Made by a program: the position numbers and the translations under genes. The notes beneath the pieces were generated by a model. It searched no databases, was not told where the DNA came from, and saw nothing but the letters and a program-made list of their open reading frames with translations. A stretch of 64,000 nt of DNA from Paludibacter sp963678465 (GTDB lineage: Bacteria > Bacteroidota > Bacteroidia > Bacteroidales > Paludibacteraceae): contig OY782858.1 in the NCBI GenBank assembly GCA_963678465.1, positions 2,046,001-2,110,000 of the forward strand, in the 5' to 3' direction. This document shows positions 9,964-18,432 of the stretch, one piece after another; position 1 is the first letter of the stretch, and every line of letters begins with the position of its first letter.

Positions 9964-10068
9964 TTCGTTTCCGGTGGAAATGGACCCAAACCAGAGGGAT
10001 ATGGACTGTTTTCAGCGGAAATGACCCCAAACCCGACCGATATGCAGTTTGCGGTGGCTGAAATTGAC
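9964..10068. repeat. Degenerate copies of the 41-bp intergenic repeat
   Basis: About two and a half units of the repeat family that forms the array at 17912-18321. The best unit is exactly 41 bp (9988-10028) and shares ATATGGACTGTTTTC and the block before AAACC with the array units. A partial unit precedes it, and a diverged one (10029-10068) starts with AAACCCGACCGATATG. It lies upstream of the hybrid-sensor gene in the same orientation as the large array. The rest of the 9734-10254 gap holds the direct repeats at 9882-9928 and a TATCTTTG -7-like box at 10102-10109. Confidence 0.75.
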
Positions 10069-10254
10069 TATTACGAAAGAAATTTGAATGGATCATTTTC
10101 GTATCTTTGTAAACAACTACAGCTAAATAATTTGGATATTGACAATTGGCTTACAAAAGCAGGGAATTGAAATAGTCCACCCAAAAAAAACATTTATCCT
10201 CTAACTGAATAAGTTTTTTTAATTATTTTCGTAGCTAACTTTTAGTCTATTAAA

Positions 10255-13200
10255 ATGAAAAAAATATTTTTTCTTCCCCTTCTTATACTGCTCAGTATTC
10301 TTCCTGCCCGGAGTTTGCCCTATAAAATCAATTATATTACCGCCGATGATGGTTTATCGCGCAATTTGGTGACAGAATTGTTTCGGGATTCGCATGGATT
10401 TATGTGGATTGCAACAAGTAATGGTCTGGACAGATACGATGGATACGATTTCATACATTTCAACAGCCGCAATTCTGGAAATGCTTTACAAAGCGACAAT
10501 GTGAATTGCGTAGAGGAAGATATCAACGGAAATTTGTGGATCGGGACCGAAAGCGGGCTTAATTTCTTCAATTATCAAACAGGCAAAATAGTGCGTGCCG
10601 ATGTAATGCTCGATTCAAAACTAAATTTAAACTCGAGCACCATCAACATTATCAAAAAAGACGAAGCGGGCGACATATGGATTGTATACGACAAAGGCCT
10701 TGTAAAACTGCATTACGATGACGACAACAACATTCAAACTGAAATCGTTTTTCGCAGCAATGCGCCTATCACTGCCTTTCTACGACTGAACGGAAGCGTT
10801 TACCTCGGAATTGAGAATGAAGTGTGCCGGTTGATAAAGGGAAGTGACGGAGCTTACAAGAAAGTGAGCGCCGGCGACAAATTAAAGAAACTCTCAGGCA
10901 TTGTAAATGTCATTTATTTCGATAATGGCATATTATGGGTCGGAACATCGTTGGGGCTTTGCAGATACGACCTGAACTCCGAAGCATTAACCATTTATAC
11001 AAACAATCCCCTGAATGCTTCGAGCATTTCGTCGAGCTTTGTTACAGACATCAACAAAGACAGGAACGGACAGCTACTGATTGCCACCCTTATTGGCTTA
11101 AATATTTACGATTATCGCACCGATAGGTTCGAACACATCACTTCCGAAAGCAATTTCAGCGGAATCACCCTGAACAATAATTTTACAAGCTGCTTGTTTG
11201 TGGACGATAACTCGATATGGATAGGAACAGAAAAAGGCGGTATAAATCTCCTCACTCCGGATGTAAACATGTTCAACAACGTGGTTCATTCGCCCGACAA
11301 CAAGAAAAGCATTTCAAAAAACCCTGTCAATTCAATCTACGAAGACAAATCGGGTGATTTATGGGTGGGAACAGTTGAAGGCGGCCTGAACTTAAGGAAA
11401 AAAGGATCGAACGACTTCTCGCACTACTACACACAACTCGGAAATCCGACTTCGCTGAGCCACAATTCGGTTTGCTACATTTGTCAGGATTATAGTGGCG
11501 ATTATTGGTTTGCTACCTGGGGAAAAGGCATCAACCGAATGAAATACAAGGACAGAGACAATCCCAAATTTGAGCAATTCTACAACGACCCGACATCAAG
11601 CAATTCAATACTGAACGACTTTGTGGCAGCCATGGCTTCCGACGAAAAAAACCGTGCCTTATGGATTGGAACCCGTTCAGGATTGGATTATCTCGACCTG
11701 GAAACGGGCAAATTTACCCATGTTTTAAACTACCTGTCGGTAGAGAAAATGTTTAAGTTCATCACCGGAATGTATATCGACAGACATAGGCGACTTTGGG
11801 TGGGTACTGCCAATGGCCTGTTCTGTATCTATCTGGACAAAACAAACATCAAACAAAACAAAATCCGTTACAAGCATTTCAGGTACGAATTGACAAATCC
11901 TTCGTCGCGCCGCATTGTAAAAATCAATTGCATACTCGAAACCAAAAAGGGACAACTCTGGTTTGGCAGCAATGGCAATGGAATTTATAGCCTGAACGAA
12001 AACAAGAATGAAATGACGTTCCAGAATTTCAATGAGACTACCGGCTTGCTCGATAATGTTATTTATGGGATACTGGAAGATGACGCCGGCAGAATATGGT
12101 TTAGTACCGATAAAGGCCTGTGCGCATACGATCCGGTAAAAAACAGTAGTCGCAGTTTTACAAAAGTAGATGGTTTAAAATCAAATCAATTCTACTGGGA
12201 TTCGTTCTTCAAAGGTGCCGATGGCAAGATGTACTTTGGGAACATGGCCGGATTCACAAGTTTCGATCCATTAAAATCGAGCCCTGTACTGGCGAAGAAC
12301 AAAGCGTTTATTACCCGTATAAAAGTGCTGAACGAAGATGTATTTCCGCCAAATGCGAAAGATGCCGACCGCCATTTGAAATTTGAAGGGAAAAAACTCA
12401 ATCAGATCAAGCTAAAAGAATCGGACAAGGCATTCAGCGTCGAGTTTTCGGCTTTGTGCTTCAACATGGCCGACAAAATCAAGTACGCTTACCGCCTGAA
12501 AGGGTTCGACAATAACTGGACTGAAGTAGGTTCCGATCGCAGGTTTGCCAATTTCACAAACATCAAGTACGGCGACTACGACCTGGAGATTAAATGTACG
12601 AATACCGACGGAATATGGTCCGACGAAACGACGACTCTGCACATAAAAGTAATACCTCCATTCTACAAAACATGGTGGTTTATTCTGCTTTTCCTGAGTA
12701 CAATCGTTTACAGCGTATATCAGTACTCCATGCATCGCATCAATTTATTAAAGAAACAAAAGATACAACTTAAGTTACTTGTCGACGAGCGTACCCGCGA
12801 AATTGAAGCCCAAAAGGAAATGCTCGAGGAGCAGGCCCATCAATTGAAGCTGAATATGGAAGAGCTTATGGAGCATCAGGAGGAGGTGTCGCGACAAAAC
12901 CAAATGCTTGTTGCACAAAACCAGAAAATCACCCATCAAAAGGAACAGTTGATCACGCTTTCGAAGAAAGTGCAGGAAGCCAATATCGATAAAATTTCGT
13001 TTTTCACTAATATCACCCACGAATTCCGAACACCCATCACGCTTATTCTCGGACCGGTGGAGCGCGCGCTGAAATTAAGCACCAACCCCAAGGTACTGGA
13101 ACAACTGAACATAGTAAAACGTAATTCGCGTTTGCTATTGGCGCTTATCAACCAACTTATGGACTTCCGTAAGGTTGATTTAGGCAAAATGGAACTTGCA

Positions 13201-14562
13201 AAAACCCAACAAAATTTTGTTGAATACATTGATGATCTGATTTTGCCTTTCGAAGATTTGGTAAAGGAACGCGGCATTACTTTCGTAAAACAATACCGCA
13301 TACAACCGCCCGAATTTCTTTTCGACCGCGACAATATGCAAAAAGTAATAGGTAATTTACTCTCTAACGCGATCAAATTTACGCCAGACAGAGGTCAGAT
13401 CACCGTTATTGCAAGTACTTATACCGATCGGACTGATCAAAAAGAACGACTTTATGTTGCCATAAAAGATACTGGCAATGGAATTCCCGAAGAAGACCTG
13501 GAGAAAATCTTCGACCGCTTCTATCAGTCCAAACAGAACCAAAGTTACTCCGGTTACGGGCAAAGTGGAACAGGTATCGGTCTTTATCTTTGCAAACGCA
13601 TCATTCAATTGCACAAAGGGCAGATCGAGGCACGCAATCAGCCCACCGGTGGCTCCAGTTTCAGGTTTATTATTCCTATCGAGCGCCAGTCGGCATCCGA
13701 CATTGCCACCGAAAGCAACATAAATGAGATGTACACAGCTGATCAAACAGCTTTTCAGGAAGAGCAGTTTGATGAAAATGCCAAAAACAAGCCTATCCTG
13801 CTGATAGTGGAGGACAACAGCGATATGCGACAATACATTCGCTCCATTTTGATTACGGAATTCAATATTCTGGAAGCTCCAAACGGCTTACTGGGACTCG
13901 AAATCACCAACCGGCATCAACCGGATTTGATAATAAGCGACATTATGATGCCCGAAATGGATGGACTTGAATTTTGTAAACGGGTAAAGACTAATTTTGC
14001 CACTTCGCACATTCCGGTGATACTACTCACGGCAAAATCGGCTACCGACACGCAGATCGAGAGCTTTAGTATCGGAGCTGATGCCTTTCTTGTAAAACCT
14101 TTTGACGAAGATCTGCTGAAAGCCATCATTCAGAACCTGAGTGAGAAACAAAGCCGCAAGCAGCTGGACTTTACCGAGAGTATGAATACAGATGCGTTGA
14201 ACTTCAAGAGCGAATCGCCCGATAAGAAATTCATCGACAAAGCATTGAAAGTGATCAAGGAAAATTATACAAATCCCGACTTTGATGTGACCGAGTTTAT
14301 CGACATGATGGGCATCAGCCGAAGTTTACTTCATAAAAAGCTGAAGAATTTGGCCGGACAATCAGCCAGTAGGTTCATTCGCGTTTACAGGTTGAACATT
14401 GCCCGGGAGCTCATCATTAAAAACAGGGTAAATCATTCACTGAATATTTCGGAAATAGCCTACGAAGTCGGCTTCAACGATCCAAAATATTTCACACGCT
14501 GCTTTACGAAGTATTTCGGAACACAGCCAAGTACTTTTTTGGAAGAAGGTGATACAAAATAA
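10255..14562 (+). CDS. Hybrid two-component system sensor/regulator (HTCS)
   Basis: A 1435-residue one-protein two-component system of the Bacteroidota type. Order: signal peptide/N-terminal anchor; periplasmic propeller of repeated Reg_prop blades (WIGTESGLN, WVGTSLGLC, WVGTVEGGL) to about residue 700; Y_Y_Y domain at about 730-800; membrane helix WWFILLFLSTIVYSVY at about 807-823; coiled coil; HisKA with phospho-acceptor His922 in NITHEFRTP; HATPase with NLLSNAIKF and GTGIGLYL; receiver domain with acceptor Asp1229 in DIMMPEMDG; and a C-terminal AraC-type HTH at about 1330-1432. Such proteins sense an oligosaccharide in the periplasm and switch on adjacent glycan genes. With GH127, GH51 and GH43 around it, an arabino-oligosaccharide ligand is the natural inference. 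Confidence 0.95.
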   Translation: MKKIFFLPLLILLSILPARSLPYKINYITADDGLSRNLVTELFRDSHGFMWIATSNGLDRYDGYDFIHFNSRNSGNALQSDNVNCVEEDINGNLWIGTESGLNFFNYQTGKIVRADVMLDSKLNLNSSTINIIKKDEAGDIWIVYDKGLVKLHYDDDNNIQTEIVFRSNAPITAFLRLNGSVYLGIENEVCRLIKGSDGAYKKVSAGDKLKKLSGIVNVIYFDNGILWVGTSLGLCRYDLNSEALTIYTNNPLNASSISSSFVTDINKDRNGQLLIATLIGLNIYDYRTDRFEHITSESNFSGITLNNNFTSCLFVDDNSIWIGTEKGGINLLTPDVNMFNNVVHSPDNKKSISKNPVNSIYEDKSGDLWVGTVEGGLNLRKKGSNDFSHYYTQLGNPTSLSHNSVCYICQDYSGDYWFATWGKGINRMKYKDRDNPKFEQFYNDPTSSNSILNDFVAAMASDEKNRALWIGTRSGLDYLDLETGKFTHVLNYLSVEKMFKFITGMYIDRHRRLWVGTANGLFCIYLDKTNIKQNKIRYKHFRYELTNPSSRRIVKINCILETKKGQLWFGSNGNGIYSLNENKNEMTFQNFNETTGLLDNVIYGILEDDAGRIWFSTDKGLCAYDPVKNSSRSFTKVDGLKSNQFYWDSFFKGADGKMYFGNMAGFTSFDPLKSSPVLAKNKAFITRIKVLNEDVFPPNAKDADRHLKFEGKKLNQIKLKESDKAFSVEFSALCFNMADKIKYAYRLKGFDNNWTEVGSDRRFANFTNIKYGDYDLEIKCTNTDGIWSDETTTLHIKVIPPFYKTWWFILLFLSTIVYSVYQYSMHRINLLKKQKIQLKLLVDERTREIEAQKEMLEEQAHQLKLNMEELMEHQEEVSRQNQMLVAQNQKITHQKEQLITLSKKVQEANIDKISFFTNITHEFRTPITLILGPVERALKLSTNPKVLEQLNIVKRNSRLLLALINQLMDFRKVDLGKMELAKTQQNFVEYIDDLILPFEDLVKERGITFVKQYRIQPPEFLFDRDNMQKVIGNLLSNAIKFTPDRGQITVIASTYTDRTDQKERLYVAIKDTGNGIPEEDLEKIFDRFYQSKQNQSYSGYGQSGTGIGLYLCKRIIQLHKGQIEARNQPTGGSSFRFIIPIERQSASDIATESNINEMYTADQTAFQEEQFDENAKNKPILLIVEDNSDMRQYIRSILITEFNILEAPNGLLGLEITNRHQPDLIISDIMMPEMDGLEFCKRVKTNFATSHIPVILLTAKSATDTQIESFSIGADAFLVKPFDEDLLKAIIQNLSEKQSRKQLDFTESMNTDALNFKSESPDKKFIDKALKVIKENYTNPDFDVTEFIDMMGISRSLLHKKLKNLAGQSASRFIRVYRLNIARELIIKNRVNHSLNISEIAYEVGFNDPKYFTRCFTKYFGTQPSTFLEEGDTK

Positions 14563-14705
14563 ACACAAAGTAAGGGTATCGGGCAAAGTATGAGTCAATT
14601 CATGGATTTTTGTCTGTTTATACTCCTAAAAGTAATTTTTGTCCACCTATCATTCATTTGTTTTCAATTTCTTTGCAATAGTAAAACACAACAAATTCAT
14701 TACTT

Positions 14706-16661
14706 ATGAAAAAAACTAGATCGATAGCTGTAGTTGCCCTTTCGTTGCTAATGGGAACTCAACTGATTTCTGCCCAAACACACAACATTGCTGTGGATGT
14801 AAAAAAACCGGGGGCACCTATCCAGAAGACTATGTACGGCATTTTCTTCGAAGATATCAACTATGGTGCTGATGGTGGTTTATACGCCGAAATGGTAAAA
14901 AACCGCTCGTTCGAATTCCCTCAAAACCTCCTGGGATGGACTACTTTTGGGAAGGTAGAAGTGAAAAACGATGGACTTTTCAGCAACAATCCCCATTATG
15001 TACGTCTTTCCTACCCGGGTCACGATGAAAAACGCACAGGTATGGACAACGAAGGATTCTTTGGTTTCGGTTTGAAAAAGGATGCTGACTATCGTTTCTC
15101 GGTATGGGCCCGTACCGCCGCCGAAAATGCTACCGAAAGCATTCGCATTGAGTTTATCGATCCTTCGAGTGCTATTCTTTCGTCGCAAAATATCACTATC
15201 GATTCAAAAGAATGGAAAAAATACCAGGTAATTATAAAATCTGCAACTGTCGAACCCAAAGGCCGCCTGCGCATTTTCATGAGTTCGAAAGGAAGTCTTG
15301 ATCTGGAACATGTTTCTGTTTTTCCTGTCGATACCTGGAAAGGACACGAGAATGGATTGCGCAAAGACCTTGCACAAGCACTCTACGACCTGAAACCCGG
15401 AGTATTTCGCTTTCCGGGTGGATGCATTGTGGAAGGAACCGATCTGGAAACCCGCTATCAGTGGAAAAACTCAGTAGGTCCGGTCGAAAACCGTAAGCTC
15501 AACGAAAACCGTTGGGAATATACTTTCCCTCACCGCTTTTTCCCCGACTATTTCCAATCCTATGGCATGGGTTTTTATGAGTTTTTCCTCCTTTCCGAAG
15601 AGATAGGGGCCGAACCGCTACCTGTTATCAGTTGCGGACTGGCTTGTCAGTTCCAAAACAAAGACCATAAGGCGCATGTTGAAGTGTGCGACTTGGAAAC
15701 TTATGTGCAGGACGCCCTTGATTTGATTGAATTTGCCAATGGCGATGTGACAACCAAGTGGGGAAAGCTCCGTGCCGACATGGGTCATCCCGCTTCGTTC
15801 CATTTAAAGCTTATTGCCGTTGGAAACGAGCAGTGGGGCAGCCTCTATCCCGAACGTTTGGAGCCTTTCCTGAAAGCTATTCGTGCGAAACATCCCGAAA
15901 TTAAAGTAATCGGCTCGTCGGGTCCAAGTCCCGATGGCAAAGACTTTGAATATGGATGGAGTGAAATGAAACGCCTCAAAGCCGACCTCGTCGACGAACA
16001 TTATTACAAAGATCCTGCATGGTTCCTCTCCAATGCAAAACGATATGACAACTACGACCGCAAAGGGCCGAAGGTATTTGCCGGAGAGTACGCCTGTCAT
16101 CCCGTTAACCGCAAAAACAATTTCGAATCGGCCCTGAGCGAAGCCGCTTTCATGACAGGTTTCGAACGTAACGCCGATATCGTGCAGATGTGTACTTACG
16201 CTCCGCTGTTTGCACATGTGGATGGTTGGCAATGGAGACCCGACCTCATTTGGTTCGACAATATGAGGAGTGTTCGGTCCGCTAACTACTATGTTCAGCA
16301 ACTTTACGGACATAATGTGGGCACAAATGTGTTGACAACAGTCGAAAACAAAGCGCCTCTTGCCGGACAAGATGGACTTTATGCCTCCTCGGCGCTGGAT
16401 AAAACCAAAAACGAAATTATTCTGAAAATTGCTAACACATCCGATGTAGCACAGAAGGTAAATTATTCGTTCAAAGGACTGAAAGCAGCCGAACGCAAGG
16501 GCACCCATACCGTGCTCACAGCAGAAGATCAGGATTTGGAAAATACACTCGACCGCCCGGACGCTATCCTGCCCGTTACGCAGCCAATCAACGTAACAGG
16601 CAGCAGCCTGGAAGTGGAACTTGCTCCTAAGTCGTTCAATCTTTATGTGATTAAGTTATAA
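14706..16661 (+). CDS. GH51 alpha-L-arabinofuranosidase
   Basis: Exported retaining arabinofuranosidase of 651 residues that removes terminal alpha-L-arabinose from arabinan or arabinoxylan. Signal peptide at residues 1-23 (cut after LISAQ). The core begins GIFFEDINYGADGGLYAEM, followed by an inserted carbohydrate-binding-like beta domain at about residues 80-205. The acid/base is Glu375 in AVGNEQWG and the nucleophile Glu461 in FAGEYACH. The C-terminal beta domain ends the protein; no type IX sorting domain is seen. It follows the HTCS by 143 bp and precedes GH43 by 63 bp, so GH51 and GH43 are probably one transcript. Confidence 0.95.
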   Translation: MKKTRSIAVVALSLLMGTQLISAQTHNIAVDVKKPGAPIQKTMYGIFFEDINYGADGGLYAEMVKNRSFEFPQNLLGWTTFGKVEVKNDGLFSNNPHYVRLSYPGHDEKRTGMDNEGFFGFGLKKDADYRFSVWARTAAENATESIRIEFIDPSSAILSSQNITIDSKEWKKYQVIIKSATVEPKGRLRIFMSSKGSLDLEHVSVFPVDTWKGHENGLRKDLAQALYDLKPGVFRFPGGCIVEGTDLETRYQWKNSVGPVENRKLNENRWEYTFPHRFFPDYFQSYGMGFYEFFLLSEEIGAEPLPVISCGLACQFQNKDHKAHVEVCDLETYVQDALDLIEFANGDVTTKWGKLRADMGHPASFHLKLIAVGNEQWGSLYPERLEPFLKAIRAKHPEIKVIGSSGPSPDGKDFEYGWSEMKRLKADLVDEHYYKDPAWFLSNAKRYDNYDRKGPKVFAGEYACHPVNRKNNFESALSEAAFMTGFERNADIVQMCTYAPLFAHVDGWQWRPDLIWFDNMRSVRSANYYVQQLYGHNVGTNVLTTVENKAPLAGQDGLYASSALDKTKNEIILKIANTSDVAQKVNYSFKGLKAAERKGTHTVLTAEDQDLENTLDRPDAILPVTQPINVTGSSLEVELAPKSFNLYVIKL

Positions 16662-16724
16662 CAGTCACAATAAGGTGTAACATCTCATTATATAAAGGAC
16701 ATTTTTCAATAAAAAAAGAACAAA

Positions 16725-17786
16725 GTGTTGAATAGAACAAACAAAATAATCAATAAACGCAGCGCTTCAGGCCCGAAGCAGAAGTGGAACTGCCGGTTCC
16801 TGCTTCTGTTTGGCCTGTTGCTGCCCCGGCTGGCCTTTGCGCAGGACATGCCTTCGGTACACGACCCCGTAATGATAGTGCAGAACAACACTTACTACCT
16901 GTTTTGCACAGGCTACGGCATCAGCGTCTTGTCTTCCACCGATATGAAGACATGGAAGCGGGAAGCGCCTGTTTTTGCAAAGCCACCGCAATGGGCTGTG
17001 GATATTATTCCCGGTTTCAGGGGACATATTTGGGCACCCGACATTGCACGATTCAATGGCGCCTATTATTTGTACTATTCCGTTTCGGCTTTTGGCAAAA
17101 ATACTTCGGCAATAGGGCTCGCCATCAACAAAACCCTCGATCCCAACGATCCTGCGTTCGAATGGGTGGATCAGGGACTTGTGATACAGTCGGTACCGGG
17201 TGTAACCAACTGGAATGCGATTGATCCCAACCTGATAGTGGACGAAAAAGAAACGCCTTATCTCGCTTTTGGCTCGTTTTGGGACGGAATTAAGCTGATT
17301 CAGCTCTCGCCCGACGCAAAGAGCACAGATCAGGATATCCGGCTTATACCCACCATTGCTTCGCGCAAAACCGACCCGAACATGGCCAATCCACCCGCTA
17401 TCGAAGGCAATCCCGTGGAGGCAGGTGGCAATTCTATCGAAGCTCCGTTTATTTTTAAACGAAAAAAATACTATTATCTCTTTGCCTCTATCGATTATTG
17501 CTGCAAAGGGGTGAATAGCACTTATAAAATGATCGTTGGCCGATCGAAAACACTTACCGGCCCCTATGTCGATCAAGCAGGAGTACCAATGTACAAAGGA
17601 GGCGGCACTATTTTGCTCGAAGGCGACAAGGATTGGCATGGAGTTGGCCACAATGCAGTGGTTCGCTTCAAAAGACAAGAATATTTAGTTTTTCATGGAT
17701 ATGATGCACACGACGACGGTAAACCAAAGCTGAGAATCAACAGTCTCAGGTGGACAAAGACCGGTTGGCCTGTTGTTATCAGATAA
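16725..17786 (+). CDS. GH43 endo-1,5-alpha-L-arabinanase / arabinosidase
   Basis: Inverting five-blade propeller glycosidase of 353 residues. The catalytic triad is visible: base Asp47 in VHDPV, pKa-modulating Asp167 in IDPN, and acid Glu239 in NSIEAPF. FRGHIWAPDIA and a C-terminal GVGHNAVV fit the arabinanase branch of GH43. A hydrophobic signal segment (FLLLFGLLLPRLAFAQ) ends at residue 40. No ATG precedes the signal peptide: the first ATG in frame is codon 42, just past the cleavage site. Translation therefore must start at GTG 16725, TTG 16728 or another non-ATG codon. It pairs with GH51 upstream. Confidence 0.88.
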   Translation: MLNRTNKIINKRSASGPKQKWNCRFLLLFGLLLPRLAFAQDMPSVHDPVMIVQNNTYYLFCTGYGISVLSSTDMKTWKREAPVFAKPPQWAVDIIPGFRGHIWAPDIARFNGAYYLYYSVSAFGKNTSAIGLAINKTLDPNDPAFEWVDQGLVIQSVPGVTNWNAIDPNLIVDEKETPYLAFGSFWDGIKLIQLSPDAKSTDQDIRLIPTIASRKTDPNMANPPAIEGNPVEAGGNSIEAPFIFKRKKYYYLFASIDYCCKGVNSTYKMIVGRSKTLTGPYVDQAGVPMYKGGGTILLEGDKDWHGVGHNAVVRFKRQEYLVFHGYDAHDDGKPKLRINSLRWTKTGWPVVIR

Positions 17787-17816
17787 TAAGTTAAATATAA
17801 TAGATTATTGTTGAAG

Positions 17817-17844
17817 TGAAAGCGGGATGTGAATCCGGCTTTCA
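17817..17844 (+). terminator. Terminator hairpin after GH43
   Basis: A 12-bp stem with one mismatch (17817-17828 with 17833-17844) and a GTGA loop is followed by a T-rich stretch, 30 bp after the GH43 stop. It would end the GH51-GH43 transcript before the repeat array. Confidence 0.7.
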
Positions 17845-17911
17845 TTGTTTATAGGCATTTAAATAGTCCATATCGCCCTGCCCGTAGGACTAAAAAGAAA
17901 AGTCAGTACCA

Positions 17912-18321
17912 AAACCCGACCGATAACGATCGTTTTCGGCGAAAAACAACAGAAACCAAACCAATAACGGTTACTTTCAGCGAAAAACAACAGAAACCCG
18001 ACTGATATGGACTGTTTTTCGCGAAAATGAACCCAAACCTGATTGATTTGGACTGTTTCTCGCCAAAATGGATCCAAACCTGATCGATTTGGACTGTTTT
18101 TCGCCAAAATGAACCCAAACCTGATTGATTCGGACTGTTTCTCGCCAAAATGAACCCAAACCTGACTGATATGGACTGTTTTTCGCCAAAATGAACCCAA
18201 ACCTGATCGATTTGGACTGTTTTTCGCGAAAATGGATCCAAACCCGACTAATTCGGACTGTTTCTCGCGAAAATGAACCCAAACTTGTTTGAAATGGACT
18301 GTTTTCGGTCAGATTATGTCC
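17912..18321. repeat. Ten-unit tandem array of a 41-bp repeat
   Basis: Ten head-to-tail units start at 17912, 17953, 17994, 18035, 18076, 18117, 18158, 18199, 18240 and 18281. Each is 41 bp with no spacers. Units 3-9 are close to identical: they begin AAACCTGAT or AAACCCGAC, carry GGACTGTTT in the middle and end CGCCAAAATGAACCC or CGCGAAAATGGATCC. Units 1-2 end in GAAAAACAACAG instead, and unit 10 decays. Where the centre reads TTTTCGCGAAAA it is a 12-bp palindrome. The array fills most of the gap between GH43 and the convergent ABC-F gene. Because 41 is not a multiple of three, the minus strand is open in all three frames; this is a periodicity effect and is not annotated as coding. Confidence 0.93.
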
Positions 18322-18365
18322 CTTCCCCTATAAATACGGTAGCTAACACAAACTATAATACGCCA

Positions 18366-18402
18366 AAACAGCCGCATTGAATTCAAATCAATGCGGCTGT
18401 TT
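18366..18402 (-). terminator. Terminator hairpin after ABC-F gene
   Basis: A perfect 15-bp stem (18366-18380 with 18388-18402) with a 7-base loop lies 30 bp past the stop of the minus-strand ABC-F gene and is followed on that strand by TTTT. Confidence 0.85.
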
Positions 18403-18432
18403 CGGATATTTATAAGGATGGGTGCGCTTTGC

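Noticed and set aside
9945..10061. Small open frame of 38 codons across the degenerate repeats, starting ATGAAAAAC
   Set aside because: It is created by the repeat, lacks a matched promoter and family, and its codons do not resemble the neighbours.
12412..13833. Long antisense frames within the hybrid sensor gene
   Set aside because: Shadow frames opposite a well-conserved multidomain coding region.
17912..18321. CRISPR array
   Set aside because: The units are contiguous with no unique spacers, the 41-bp period is constant, and no cas genes are in the window.
10170..18347. Short words shared by both flanks of the arabinan block: AAATAGTCCA at 10170 and 17861, GTAGCTAAC at 10231 and 18339, as possible attachment or target-site duplications
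   Set aside because: Nine- and ten-base matches between two gaps of about 500 bp are likely by chance, their order relative to the repeats differs on the two sides, and no integrase or transposase is present.
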